64,000 nt of DNA, from positions 446,865-510,864 of the forward strand of contig MNCI01022060.1 in NCBI GenBank assembly GCA_015680685.1. The letters run 5' to 3'. This document shows positions 23,761 to 37,133 of this stretch, in pieces. Made by a program: the position numbers and the translations under genes. The notes beneath the pieces are model-generated. The model was not told where the DNA came from. It ran no database searches and saw only the letters and a list, made by a program, of their open reading frames with translations. This stretch comes from Gnetum montanum. Its lineage: Eukaryota; Streptophyta; Gnetopsida; Gnetales; Gnetaceae. Within the stretch, counting starts at the first letter, position 1, and the number at the start of each line of letters is the position of its first letter.

Positions 23761-25550
23761 TTACAACATCGTTATACTTTTTCCATTTTTTGTATGTGTG
23801 TGTGTGTTCCACCCTGTAAGTTTGTCCCATAATAAGCATTCTTCATGATGGTATGAACTGTTTTCATATTGATTGCTAATGTTTGATTTTTACCTTTAAG
23901 TCACAATGTTGATACTAAGGTATGTTTCTTTTGATATGGAAAGCAATGAGACCACTTCATCCATCCATCCACCAATTTCTACGGCTTCTCTCGACTCAGA
24001 AATGTACAATCCCTTCTTAATAAGAACCTAAATGAATTGATGACTTGGGATTTCTCAAACAAAGGAAGGACTCATGCATTGAAAAGGGTGTGACTTCAAA
24101 GGAACTTGATGCTTTTGTGTTGGTCATTCTCTTGGGTGCTTGAATGTTTCTTCTTGAGTTTTCTTGTCATTCCAATGTTACCCAATTATCAAAAGCTGAG
24201 ACAATAAAAATAAGAAGTCTTTGCATGGTGTGGTTCTCACGCATAAAAACACAAAACACAAAAAAAAAAGTGATAATTCAAAGCATATCCCTTAGACAAA
24301 ATAAAATTTGGGCTACAAGCACTGGTTATGGAACCAAAAGTGTTCCCTCTAACTAAGGCCCTTCTCGCTTCCCATTCTCTCCTTTGTTTCGTCGAAATGG
24401 TGGTGGCTCTTGAAGCGTGCATTATTATTACCCAAGTGGATGTTTTAACCAACTACATTAATGCGAAGTCACTGGATGTGGTTGGTTTGAGGCCAGAGTT
24501 GGAATGAGATTTCCCAAGTCACCTTAATCATCAAACACACAAGGGGCTGTACACCACCTTGCTCTTGGGATTCCATTCCATTTCTCTTCTTTCCATCCTT
24601 CTCTCCATTGTTCACCTCATTTCCGGTTGTATCATTAGTGTATATATTTTGGTTGATGCATTGTTTTCTTTTCGGTAAATTCTTATGGTTAAGACTTTAA
24701 CTCTTATTCCAACGGACATTCCTAGGGCCTATGGACTCTATGAATGTGTGTTTGTCAGGGCATTAAGGGCATGAGCCTGCTTTGGGGAGGACCCACAGAA
24801 ATTCCTATTTGGAGCCTTAGTTAAATTCTTTTCCTTAAAATTTTGTAATTAATTTTATTTTTGTTCATTTCCATCCTAACATCCACTTCATTGATGCCAT
24901 AGTTGTCCCTTTTTATCTATCTTTCTTACTCCTTTTCTTTCTCCATTCTAACGCTACCGAAGGTTCACGATTAGTCATGGAGGTACGGGGCCTGATTTTT
25001 TTGATTTTCTCCTAGCCTGAAAATTTTTGATTTTCTTCCTAACCCCTACACCTTCAATAGTCATCCTTAATATATTCCCAGATCCATATCAGCCATACCA
25101 CCACCTAGCCAATGGACATACACCGAAGCAAGGTATCAATTACATGAAGATTCAATTACCCTTGCTAATATATGGTTGTGTTATGTGTGTACATGGTTAT
25201 TAAATAAACAACAGATTGGATCTAGAGCTGGAGTAAACACATGAAATGGAGTAGCGTTGAAGTAGTTATGCAAGGAGCAAGATCGATGGAACGCTTATGG
25301 ATGGACAACGAAGGCGCAATCTTGTCGTTGGTAGCAGCAACACTTCTTTCTCTCTCTTTCTCTCAAGTTTCCAACAAAGGCCTGATGTCATTGTAATAAG
25401 GTGTTCACCCTTATTATCATGAACACCATTTTTGTCAAGTCTTATAATAATGATCCGCTTACATGTCATCCCATTAGTTCCATTTCCCTCAATAATTCCA
25501 TACCTACCTGATATTATTGTAAGGAACTTGAGGATGACTTTTCATTCAGT
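23761..25550 (+). other. Noncoding 3' region of element C
   Basis: No credible ORF. It is conserved in order with D (34530-36320) and fragment F (28060-29575). Shared landmarks include AGACCACTTCATCCATCC (23949), GGGCATGAGCCTGCTTTGGGGAGGACCCA (24766, written here only as a landmark within 20-base windows) and ATTAGTCATGG (24971). It ends in ACTTGAGGATGACTTTTCAT and CATGAGGGTA before the LTR; the last is the likely polypurine tract. Confidence 0.7.
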
Positions 25551-25560
25551 CATGAGGGTA

Positions 25561-26482
25561 TGATGAGACGTGATATCGCATGAGCCACGATATAACGTCG
25601 TCCCTGCGATATCACGGTCCATCGCCAAATCTATAAATAAGAGGTGGCACTCCCCTCATTTCCCATCCTAGGCTAGAAGTAGCGAAGCTCTGGCAGATTG
25701 ATCACCCCATAGATAGAATATTTTCCATGTGCCCACAGTAGGAGTCCCCAAGTGAACAGTTCTTTATTCGAGTAGCTTTGTACCTAAACGCAAGTTGTGT
25801 ACAACAATAAAGATGAGCTTTGTGGATAAACCTTGTAGTACATGGATAGGTTTTATTTAATGTTATTTATTACCTGTTTTTAGCGCAGCATGAGTACGAC
25901 TTGGTTACGAGCATTGACGAATGTGTACGACTAACCAAGGAATCGGCTACTCATCACGATTAGATTCTCTCACCCTTATCTCCTAGAATGAGGGACGAGT
26001 ACGACTTGATTACGAGCATCTATGGATGTGTACGGCTAGTCAAGGAATCAGCTGCTTGTCGCACTTAGGCTAGTTAGGTGCCTCAGTACAACCACTTTGA
26101 GCACGTGCATTACGTGGTGATCCTAGTAACAATTAGCATTTGGTAGCCACAGTTGCACAGTTCAGGGTGTGTACGGTAAGTGGGAACGGATGCTAACGCT
26201 AGTTAATTTAGACTTAGGACATTAGTTAGAGTTAGTTAGTTTCTCACCCCTTTGCTCTTAGCGTAGAAGACATAAAACCAGAAAAGACCAAAAAAAATCA
26301 TATACCTCGGACTTACTTAACCATACAACGTAACAACAAAAAGTAAGTCTGGGAAGACAACGAACAATTAACCCCAAGTGTTCCATGGGGTGTTTAGGCA
26401 TTTAGTTTGTGGAGTTCGACTGGATCGTGCGTGCTACGCTCGTTTCATATGGTTGAGTGTAGGGGTACCTCGCCACTCATCA
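25561..26482 (+). repeat. 3' LTR of element C
   Basis: 922 bases; U3 has CGATAT-type words at 25572, 25587 and 25608; TATAAATA at 25632-25639. It ends CGCCACTCATCA at 26482, followed by target duplication AGTGT. Confidence 0.92.
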
Positions 26483-27433
26483 AGTGTGTAATACTTTTCA
26501 TTTTAATAATTGTAAGATAACCAACCCTAAGGGTTTGTTCCAATGATGGGAATATTTCCTAAGTTATAGCTAGTGCACAAACAATAAAGTCCCTGGCAAT
26601 GGCACCAATGATGAGTGATGAGGTATCCCTATGCTCAACCATATAAATACAAGCGTACACACACGATCCAGTAAAACTCCAAGGACTAAGTGCTTATGCA
26701 CTTTTACAAAACCCAGATGGGTTAGTCAATTGTTATCTTCCCAAGCTTACTTATATAGTGCAATTGTATGGTTAAGTAAACTTGAGGTATATGATTTTTA
26801 TATGTTTTCTAATGTTTTATGTCCTGGTGCTACAAAGGGAGAAGTGAACTAATTAAGTAACTAATTTAATTTAGCTAATCGACGATGCTCTGACTAGCAC
26901 TAACACCAACATCCATTCCCACTTACCATACACATCCTGAACTAGTGCAACACTATTGGGATTACCAAACACTAATCATTACTAGGTTACCAATTATTCC
27001 ATGCATGCTCGAAGTGGTCATACTAAGTGTGCTTACTTGGGAGAGTTAACAAGGTAAGAGAGATAACATTAATTAACTATGGAAAGTATTAAATAACTAT
27101 AAATAACATTAAATAAGCTATTCTGAATGCTACAAGGTTTATCATAAAGTTCATCTTTATTTCTGGTCAGAAGGTGTGCTCAAATACACAATGCTCAAAT
27201 AAAGATCTATTCACTTTATGACTCCTACTACAAGCACTCAAAAATAATTCTAACTCTAAGGAAGGAAAACTATAAGAGTTCAGCTAAGGGACTAAGACTA
27301 ACTATGCAAACCAAGAGTTCCCACCTCTTATTTATAGGTGATGAGGTAGGTCCCAACATCAGAAGCTCGATATTTCTTGTTGAGCTCTAATATTGTAGAT
27401 GTAATATCGAGGCCCCAATATCATAGTTCATCA
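26483..27433 (-). repeat. Leader, tRNA-Asp PBS and 5' LTR of element B'
   Basis: 26483-26589 is the leader interrupted by C (sequence resumes after the duplicated AGTGT). 26590-26608 reads on the minus strand TTGGTGCCATTGCCAGGGA, three transitions from the tRNA-Asp site. 26609-27433 is the LTR, minus orientation, starting TGATGAACTATGATATTGG and ending in CTCATCA. TATAAATAAG on the minus strand lies near 27335-27345. Confidence 0.87.
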
Positions 27434-29575
27434 ACTTGCAACATCTTCTATGGTATCACCACCTCATGCCTCTCACCCTCCATCATATCCTTAATATTCT
27501 CATACTTCCCTTCACCATATGTCACCGCCAACAACATAGAAAGGTTTGGCATGACAACATTAACGAAAGAATGCCACTTGTGCTATGAACATAAATGGAA
27601 ATGATAATCCTAGTAGATCTAAACCACAACCTTAGAAACATCCTTTCTTTAGGATGATTTTGTCACATGTGTGTAAAACTTGTAGACCTAATGACACATC
27701 AAAATTGACACAAGGCCAATCTAGTGCAACACCCTTCCTCACTAGAATGATGTCTTCTAATCATATGCAAAAGCCAACAACCATTACCACTCCAACACAA
27801 GACATAACTAATAAACCTATCAATATGGAGAGACAAACGAATCCATGCATCACTACTAATAATAATGGATGTATTTTTGTCCTAAAGGTTTAAAATATTA
27901 ACACAACCCCTATATTGTCCTAGCATAAAGTTCATAAACAAGTGTGTAAGTAAAAACTAGGTTCATAAATTAGAAGACACTCAGTGACTTTGAAATAAGA
28001 GTGCAAAACTATTTAAAAGATACATGGAACCAACCAATCCACTTAGTAGCTCTTGTCCCATCTTTATGCCTATTCATGGGGAAGATGCCCCATCCTATGT
28101 AAAGAACTAATAAATATTTTTCACCTTTTTTTCGCATTTTTTTTATCATTTCCCTATTTCTTCCAAAATTTTTCAATTCTTCATATGTTTTCCCTTTCTT
28201 AATATTTTTATTTTCTTTATATTTCTCACTTTTCTTCAATCAATTTCTTTATTTTTTATGAATGTATTTTATGCTTTTTTTTATAATATTGCCAAGTCAT
28301 GATGAAGAAGTCAATGCTACATGTTGGATTTTTGTGCTATGCTATCAAGATGATTGGATAAGTAATTATGTGAAGTAGTGAGACCACCTCATCCATCCCT
28401 CCAAATCTTTAAATAAAAAGGCCTTTTATCATGAATGAGATTTCATTCTTCTTTCACAAAACAAAAATTCATCAATGATCATTGTACCTTGAACAAAGAG
28501 GAAAAAACCAAGTGGAAATGGAAAAGGGTGTGACCTTATGGGATTTGGGTTCTCTTCCTAACTTCCTTCATGTGGTTTATGACTTCTCTTAGAACATATC
28601 ATTACTCCTTCATAAACCAATAAAAAGGAAGCTATGTCTTTACATGGTGTCATTCCCATTTCAAAAAATATTAAAAATTCAATATAAAAAAAGGAGAAAG
28701 ACAAAAATAAAAAAAATAATGGGAATTGAAGCACACCCCTTAGACACAATAATGGGCTACAAGCACTAGCTGGCTAGAAAGACATGTTACCCATTCTTGA
28801 AGGCACCCCTCCAACCAAGGTCCTTCCTTCCTTCTTCTCTTTCCTTCTCTTCTAGAGTGATGATTGTTCTTTGAGATGGCTATAGACTCATGGTGGTTGG
28901 CATGAAGGAACACATTAATGTGAGGTTACTATTCATTATATGGACTTGGTATAAAATTAGATGAATAGGTATGTTGATCATTTAAATCACATTTGTCATA
29001 AGAGCCTATTGCGGACATGGTAAAGCATCTTACATCCTAATCTCTACAATCCCTTCTCATCCTATTCTTTCACCTCACTACTGCATATGATTATGAGCCT
29101 CTTGGTTTTGTATAGTATAGTGCAACATCCCAACCATGATAGTTGTGTATTTTTTAGAATAAATACATGATCTACATTTAACTTCTAAGGTAGTTATAGA
29201 CATCTATAGAAGTGGTTATACGAGGACATTATGGCAAGAGTCTACTTTGGGAAGGATCCACTTGCATAACTTTTGTTGATCATGACTTTGAGCTAACCTT
29301 CACATCTTCTAGAACATCAGTGATGGTTTCTCTAAATTTATGCATAATTTTGGGATTACTTCTCATCCATTTCATTAATTTTTTCTACTTTTCTATTTCT
29401 ATATCCATTAATATTTCTTGGTCATCTTCTGAATTTGACCATTGGTTTCTATTGTTCAAAAACTCATGCACTTCTAGAGTTATGCTCATTAGTCATGGGG
29501 GCTAGGAATGTTTACTTTGAAATTTTTTTAAAATTTTTTTCTATCCTTTTTTTGAACATCATGATAACTAATAAT
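27434..29575 (+). mobile_element. Decayed Athila-type fragment F
   Basis: A + strand remnant of the C/D family without LTRs. 27434-28080 is a heavily decayed gag-pro part (TCCTTTCTTTAGGA at 27640 matches D at 33515). 28060-29575 follows the C/D noncoding 3' region (GGGGAAGATGCCCCATCC; CACCTCATCCATCC at 28386; ATTAGTCATGGGGG at 29489). It stops about 500 bases short of where the 3' LTR would be and meets E head-to-head. LTR B' borders it on the left. Confidence 0.65.
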
Positions 29576-30168
29576 AATTTTAGTATGTTCCTAGTTGGTA
29601 TATGTATAACTTCTTGAATATTAATCATACTATGGGTTTTCATTAGGGATTCATCATCATGATCAAGTTTGTGAGCTCTATTGTAGTGGTGTCTCTTTCT
29701 ATGCTCATACCTTTCTTAATCCTCTCTTTGATCCTTCCATCTTCTCTATTCATAGTCTTCATCTTGTTCATTAGAGTGCCTTGGAAAATGGTCATGATGA
29801 TCATGAGTCCTTCTTTCCTTTCTTTCATGGTCTCTATACCTTTATCTTCTCCTATTTGAGTCCACTAATAATTATGAAGATGTTGATGAGGTAGTAGGAG
29901 AACAATGTAGGTTTATCCTCCTCTAATGACTTTGGTACTTCTTCTTGTAGTATTTAGCAAAAACTCTTGGCCTTGAGTTCTACCTATAATTGGAGTTGGT
30001 TGTCTCACTTCTTGGAGTCTTTGCTAGGATGGAATGTAATTAAAATTTGACAAGTTCTTCTAGTATTATGATAGGTATTTGAGATTGATTCTATTGGAGT
30101 TGTTCTACAATAAATGCATCACCATCTAGTTCTTCTAAGATAACTACAGTGTTTTCCTACTTCCCCAG
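29576..30168 (-). pseudogene. gag middle fragment of element E
   Basis: Minus-strand coding remnant. The basic His/Arg-rich linker is at 29650-29830, followed by SMINIQEVIHIPTRN, which aligns with MLDITEAVRIPTRH of C. The upstream part of this gag resumes at 37134 on the other side of D. The left boundary with F is abrupt and lies inside gag, so the remainder of E was deleted. Confidence 0.7.
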
Positions 30169-30960
30169 TGATAGGATGTGATATAGCATACACGATATCG
30201 TGTCGGTAGCTACGATATCACGTACGTAGTATCGTAGCCCATCGCCAGTTCTATAAATAAGAGGTAGCTCTCCCTTGTTTCTCCATCTAGATCTAGAACT
30301 TAGCCAAAATCTATCAGTTTTTCCATTCCAGAGTTAGAATAATTTCCATGTGCCCGCAGTAGTAGTCTTAAAGTGAACGGATCTTTATTCGAGCAATTTT
30401 GTACCTAAGTACACAATTGTGTATGATAATAACAACGAACTTTCTAATAAACATTGCAACATATGGATTAAGCTAAATAGGACTTTAATTATTGTTAAAT
30501 TTTTAAATGCTTTCTTATGGACTTAATCTCTCTCAACCTTCAACTCTCATAGTTAATTGCATTCAGTATGACTACTTTGAGCACTTGTGTTATGCTTGGT
30601 AATCCCAGTAATGAATAGCGTTTGGTAATCCCAGTAGTGTTGCATTGGTTTAGGGTGTGAACAGCAAGTGGGAACGGATACTGATGCTAGGACAATTAGA
30701 TCTTAGTTAGTAAAAGTTAGTTACTTAGTCTCTTGACCCTTTCCCCTCTTAGCATAGGCAATAAAAATATAAAATATATAAAACAAGCTCACTTAACCAT
30801 ACAACCATGACAAATACAAGTGAACTTGGGATACAGTGATTTATTAACCTTAAGTGTTCCATACGGTGCGTAAGCACTTAGTCCTTGGAGTTCTATCAGA
30901 TTACGCGTGAAAATACTTGTATTCGTATGGTTGAGCATAGGGGTACCTCGCCACTCATCA
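30169..30960 (+). repeat. 5' LTR of element D
   Basis: 792 bases; U3 with ACGATATCGTG at 30192 and a further GATATC at 30214; TATAAATA at 30252-30259; ends CTCATCA. Confidence 0.92.
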
Positions 30961-30979
30961 TTGGCACCATTGCTGGGGA
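30961..30979 (+). other. Primer-binding site of element D (tRNA-Asp)
   Basis: TTGGCACCATTGCTGGGGA, three transitions from the tRNA-Asp complement. Confidence 0.88.
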
Positions 30980-31105
30980 CTTAGTTATTTTTGCGCTAAG
31001 TAGAACATAGGATATCATTCACATTGCTGGGAGCTTAGATGAACCCTTAGGGTTGATCAGAAGAAAGAAAATTAAACGGTAATTAGCACACCGAGTAAGA
31101 TAACA

Positions 31106-34100
31106 ATGTCTTCTTCTTCTCACAAAAGCACTTCACCGCCTAGGGACCACACAAGAGGTAGTCAGTGGCACAACATACGTAACCAAGAATCACCAGTTCC
31201 TCAACAATTCAATGTAGTGTATACTCACCATGATGAGTATATACCTGACTTTACCTTTATCTTCCATCAAGATGAACAACTATGATGGAGAGACTTGGAG
31301 GGTAACATAGTGTTGCCTCCAAATAGAGCTGCCCCCAACATGCTTCTTCGTGCCCTTGCACAAATAGGCATGTCACAATTATATGTTGAGTATGTGGCAT
31401 GTGATTACAATGTAAGGGAGTACCATCCCACAGAAGTGCAACGTCAACGGGACTCACGGTAGGAGAGTTACCATACATCATTGAAGGGCAAAGGACCCCA
31501 TAAAAGTTCACCCGTCATAAGCGAAATCAAGGGTGGTGAACCTATTTCAATAGGTTCTTCATGAAAAAATGTTTCCCCTCCTAACAATGGTGAGGAGGTG
31601 GAGTATCAGAACCTACACTCCATTATTCACAAGCTTGGTTCTGATCCCCATGAACACCAAGTGTTCAATGAGGGAACACAAACACATGACAAGGGTGGGT
31701 AGTCTGATCATCATCATGATTGGGATCGTAACCACCGAAGGGAAGGTAAGAAACATCATCATGGAAATGGTTCCCCTTCTTCTTCACCTTCATCGCATCA
31801 TTCATCCTCTCCTTCAACATTAGGATGCAGTCACAAGGAACCTCACCATGAGGATAATGGTATAGATGGTGAGAACCCTTGACAGGAGAGTCGAGAGCGA
31901 GGGTGACGGCATTCAAGAGAATCAAGGCATGGAAGAAGGAAAAGTAGGGAACAACATAGGCATCATAGATTCCATGAAAGGAATGACAATGAATAACCCC
32001 TACTTGCAACCTAGAGTATGTTACATATTATGGAGGTCGTTAGAATACCTACAAGGCACTAGAAAGATAGCTGGATCAAGAGACTAGACATGAATAATAT
32101 CCCATGATTTTAGGGGGGATACAACACTGATCCGCAGAACCACTTATAGGCATTTCACAATGCTTGTGCCTTGCAAAATATTGAAAATGAGTGGCAAAAG
32201 TTAATGTTATTCCCATGGACCCTCATAAAGGAAGCAGAAAGCTAGTACCAGTTCTTAGAACCATAATCCATTAGAAGGTGGAGTAAGATGTTAGAACTAT
32301 TTAATGATAAATATCAAATGTACTCCCAAGTGTTGAACCTATGTAAATAGATCCAAGGATGGAAGAAGGGTAATCACGAGCCCTTGGATTCTGCCATGGG
32401 ACGATATTATGCACTGCTATATCATTACCCAGGCCATTCCTACACACAACGGGATCAACTCCACCACCTCGTAGATGGGCTAAGACATGAAACCAAGAGA
32501 ACCCTTCGAACATATGCCCAAGCCAAATTATTAGAGCTTAGGTCCCATGAGGTTCATAGATTGTTGGAGCAAGTAGCTAAGGAAGAAGGAGAGCTATGTA
32601 AGAGAGAAAGCGCACAAGAGTATAACCATGATCCTTCCCTCCGAAAGAGGGGAGTAAGATTCTATGAGGAAGAGGATGAGTCACCACTCGAAGAGTTGGT
32701 GAATAGAAAAACCTTGCCACTTCAAAATTTAACAACTGAAGTGTTAGCTAAGGTAGATCAAATGTGGGACTCCTTAGACAATAGATTTGAAACCATTTTA
32801 AAAATCATAGGGGAGTCTAAGAAGCAAAGTAGTGACCATGATAAGAAAAAGAGGAGAGATTCAGACCATGCACGTAACAAGGGTAAGGGAAAAATGACTA
32901 TCACTGATGAGGTTGTGGATTCCAATACAAATGATGATAGTGGATGTGAAATATGCCAGTATGACCATCCTAACGGATGTTGCCCAATATTCTCACATCT
33001 GCAAGAGTCTGGGGTGTATGCACTCACCCCAAGACTTAACAAACGGCAAGCACCCCGAAGGTTACCTTATCCCCAAGGTAATCCAAGGTAGTTCTACCAA
33101 CCCTTAACATATTATCCAAGTGGAACTCTGCCACAACCTATCAAACAACACCAATAGTGGCAATACCCATAGTCATGGGGGATGCCACCGCCTAGGCAAC
33201 AATACCCTTACCGGCAACCAGATCCATATGGCTATTACGTGCAGCAGCCAGTTTCTCCAAGTGACTCTATTAGTTGCATAACTCCACAACATCACTACCA
33301 AGTTTAGGAGTATTTTAGGACTCCCTCTCCTATAACAGACACCTCACATGCATACCATCCTCTGAATCCATCTGCATCTCTTATGTCGATAGTTCCACTA
33401 CCACTCGCTCTAACAATGTAAGGGGAACTCCCCACTCAACCATAGAAATGTAATGCTACAAGAGATGTAAACCTTAAACCCACTGCTAATTCTAACAACT
33501 GTACAAAGAGAAGACCTTTCTTTAGGACCAACAGTCCAAAAAAGCTCTCACAACCACAAGCAGTTGAGTCTAAGACCACTCCTCCATCAAGTAAGGCTTC
33601 GAACCTCCCTTCATACCAACAACCAAGCTCAACGCACATGGTTATGTTAACACATAGTGTCACTAACTGGATAAAGGTGGGCCACTTTCTCAAGAAATTA
33701 TCTGACCTCAAAAGTCCCTTAATCTACCTCCAAGTCACTGGGAATGAACCTTGTAAAGCTCTTCTAGACTCAGGTTCCAAAGTTAACTTAAGATCATAAG
33801 AAGTGTATAAAGCCTAGAACCTACCTTCACTAAAGAAGAGAAATATTCAATTAGAGCTGGCTGACCACTATGTGTGGTTGGTTATACCCACCTAATTTCC
33901 TAGTGATAGAAGTCAACAATAATAAAGGAGACTTCCCAATTATAATGGGGAGGGCATGGCTAAGTACCATAAACACATGCCTAGGAATCCACGATCTTTC
34001 TTTGGAAATATCTAAGGAAAACTCTTATGGAAAGATTGAGAAGAAGAAAGTTCCATGCATCACATACAGTGATATAGAGGGTGATGATGTACAGGAGTGC

Positions 34101-34409
34101 TCAGCATCTCCTGCATGCAACCGGTGTGCTTAGGAAGTTAGCATACAAAAGTTCCTATATGTAGCAACCACACAACAAGAGAACACCCAGTGGTTGACAA
34201 CTAATCAAGAAAGCAAACCGCCAATATGCATGGAACTAATTGGGGGACCAACTGGCACTCACATCGAAAGCATAGATACACTGGAGCATGAGCGTCGCCA
34301 ACTTCCAACCCTTAATCTAAAATCATCAATTGGGAGAAGTTGGACACTTCTAAAAAATTCAAAAAAAATGCTAATTATTTCAGATATCTCCCTTTCAATT
34401 AAGTCATGA
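31106..34409 (+). pseudogene. gag-pro polyprotein of element D
   Basis: ATG 31106 (MSSSSHKSTSPPRDH), collinear with C. The open stretch 32384-33091 (235 codons) covers the gag core C-half and the motif GCEICQYDHPNGCC (about 32942-32984). Stops where C has sense codons: TAG 32243 (C: TGG), TAG 32348 (C: CAG). Protease keeps the active site ALLDSGSKVN (about 33758), then about 44 bases present in C are missing near 33866 and the frame shifts. The second block FPIIMGRAWLST (33928) is in the new frame. Pol is absent at the same point as in C. Confidence 0.92.
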
Positions 34410-36328
34410 GGGAGATGGCCACCTCTGCTAATCATTTGAGGCCCTCAGTTTCTTTTTAAGCTTTTGTTTTACACATTTTTGTTTTACAAATTTCTTTAAC
34501 TTTTCTTATTTTTGTTTTACAACATTGTTCATACTTTTTCATATATTTGTGTGTGTGTGTATGTGTATTTATCCATTTTGTTAATTTTTTCACCCAATAA
34601 GTGCTCCTGATGATGGTATGAACTATATTCTATTGGTTGCTAATGTTTGGTTTTTACCTTTAAGTTACAATGTTGATACTAAGGAATGGTTCTTTTGATA
34701 TAGCAGGCAATAAGTCCACATCATCCATGCACCCATAAATTTCTATGGTCTCTCTTGGCTTGGAAGTGTATAGTCCCTTTCTTCAAAATAATAAGAACTA
34801 TCAATGAATCGGTGACTGGGCATTTCTCAAACTAAGGAAGGACTCAAGGATTGAAAAGGGTGTGAATTCAATGGGATTTGATGCATTTTTGTTGGCCATT
34901 CTCTTGGGTGCTTGGGTGTTTTCTTCTTTAGTTTTCTTACTGTTTTGATGTTACCCAATTATCGAGAAGCTGAGTGAATAAAAATAAAAATAATAAGTCT
35001 TTGCATGGTGTGGTTCTCATGAAAAAAAAAAGAGAAGAAAAAAAAAAGAGAGAGAAGTGGGAATTCAGAGCACATCCCTTAGATGAAATAATCACTTGGG
35101 CTACAAGCATTGGTTATGGAACTAAAATAAACATGTTCCCTCTAACTAAGGCCCTTCTCACTTCCTACTTTCTCATCTTTCACTTCGTCGGAATGGTGGT
35201 GACTCTTTGGTGAAGGCAATCTTGTTACTTCGGGAGAATGGATTAACCGAATGTATTAATGCGAAGTCACTGGATGTGGATGGTTTGAGGTTGGATTTGG
35301 AATGAGACCTACCATGTCACATTAATCATTAAATATACACAGGGTTGTACATCACCTTGTTCTTGAGATTCCATTCCATTCTCTTCTTTCCATCCTTCTT
35401 TCTCCATTTATCACCTCATTGCCAATTGTATCAGTAGTCTATATTTTGGTGGATGCATTGTTTTCTTTTTGGTAAACTCTTGTGGTTAAGAATTTAACTC
35501 TTGTTTCCAAATAACATTTATAGAGCCTACGAACTCTTTGAATGTGGGAATGTCATGGCATTAAGGGCATGAGTCTACTTTGGGGAGGACCCACTGGCAT
35601 TCCTATTTGATGCATTAGTTAATTTCTTTCCCTTAAACACTTTTTGCAACACACTTTTATTTTTTTTATTTCCATCTCTGACATCCATTTCATCGATGTT
35701 ATAGTTGTCTCTTTTTCTCCATCTTTCTTATTCCTTATCTTTTTCCTTTTCTAGCTACTAGAGGTTCGCGATTAGTCATGGGGGTTCTGGTCCAACTTTT
35801 TCAATTTTCTCCTAAACCCTACACCTTGGGTAGTCACCATTATTATATATTCAGAATCTACATCAGCCATATCACACCTCATTCAATGGACCTTACACTG
35901 AGACAAGGTATCAACTGCATTGTGATTCATTTACCCTTGCTAATATGTGACTGTGTTGTGTGTGCAGATGGCAATCATGCAACAACAGATTGGATTTGGA
36001 GGAGGAATGGATTGATGTTGAAGCAGTTATGCAAGGAACAAGATTGATGGCACACTTATGGATAGACAACGAAAAGTGCAATCTTAGCATTGGTAGTAAC
36101 AAACTTCTTTTTCTCTCTTTCTCTCTTAGCTTCCAAATAAGGCTAGATGTCAAATGTACATAGTGTTCACTCTTGTTGTCATGAATACTAGTTTTGTCAT
36201 GTTTTCTAATGATGATCTGTTCACATGTCATCCCATTCACCATTAGTTTCATTCAAGTCAATAATCCCATACCTTTCCAATATTTTGTAAGGAACTCGAG
36301 GACGAGTTTTCATTCAGTCATGGGGGTA
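34410..36328 (+). other. Noncoding 3' region of element D
   Basis: No credible ORF; collinear with C 23545-25560. Contains the shortened T-rich repeat (34455-34525), GTGTGTGTGT at ~34548, ATTAGTCATGGGGG at 35771, and the purine tract TCATGGGGGTA just before the LTR. Confidence 0.7.
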
Positions 36329-37133
36329 TGATAGGACACGATATCGAATGGGCCGCGATATCGCATCGGTAGCTACAATATTGCATATGCGATATCATAG
36401 CCCATCACCAGTTCTATAAATAAGAGGTAGCTCTCCCTTGTTTCTCCATCTAGATCTAGACCTTAGCCAAACTCTAGCAGTTTTTCCATTCCAGATTTAG
36501 AATAATTTCCATGTGCCACAGTAGGAGTCTCAAAGTGAATGGATCTTTATTCAAGCAATTTTATACCTGAGCACATAATTATGTACAACAATAAAGACAA
36601 AATTTCTGATAAACATTGTAGCATATGGATTAAGCTAAATAGGACTTTAATTATTGTTAAATGTATAAATGCTTTCTTAAGGACTTAATCTCTCTCAACC
36701 CTCAACTCTCATAGTTAAGTGCATTCAGTATGACTGCTTAGAGCACATGTGTTATGCTTGGTAATCCTAGTAATGAATAGCATTTGGTAATCCCAATAGT
36801 GTTGCATTGGTTCAGGGTGTGAACAACAAGTGGGAACAGATACTGATGCTAGGACGATTAGAGCTTAGTTAGTAAAAGTTAGTACTTAGTCTCTTCACCC
36901 TTTCCCTTCTTATCGTAGGCGATAAAAACATAAAAGATATAAAAATCATATACCTCAAGCTCACTTAACCATACAACCATGACAAATACAAGTGAACTTG
37001 GGAAGACATCGACTAATTAACCTTAAGTGTTCCATAAGGCACATAAGCACTTAGTCCTTGAAGTTCAACTAGATCGTGCGTGAAAACACTTGTATTCGTG
37101 TGGTTGAGTGTAGGGGTACCTCGCCACTCATCA
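36329..37133 (+). repeat. 3' LTR of element D
   Basis: 805 bases; U3 has three palindromic words (CGATATCG at 36339, CGATATCG at 36356, CGATATCA at 36390); TATAAATA at 36415-36422; followed by CCCAG. Confidence 0.92.

Larger units (their letters stand above)
19242..26482 (+). mobile_element. Complete non-autonomous Athila-type element C (gag-pro, no pol)
   Basis: Two LTRs (19242-20075 and 25561-26482) start TGATGAGACG and end CTCATCA. The element is flanked by the 5-bp target duplication AGTGT (19237-19241 and 26483-26487). Inside are the tRNA-Asp PBS, gag-pro, a T-rich minisatellite, ~1.8 kb of noncoding sequence shared with D, and a purine-rich CATGAGGGTA before the 3' LTR. No RT, RNase H or integrase. 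By eye the LTRs differ at about 15 of 200 aligned bases in one block, so the insertion is old. Confidence 0.93.
30169..37133 (+). mobile_element. Complete non-autonomous Athila-type element D (gag-pro, no pol)
   Basis: LTRs 30169-30960 and 36329-37133 start TGATAGGA and end CCACTCATCA. The element is flanked by target duplication CCCAG (30164-30168 and 37134-37138). It has the same organisation as C: tRNA-Asp PBS, gag-pro, short T-rich repeat, ~1.8 kb noncoding, then a TCATGGGGGTA purine tract. It is inserted in the gag of E. Confidence 0.93.

Noticed and set aside
27434-27893. F left part as an independent gene
   Set aside because: Word-level matches to D gag-pro linker (TCCTTTCTTTAGGA) indicate decayed element sequence.
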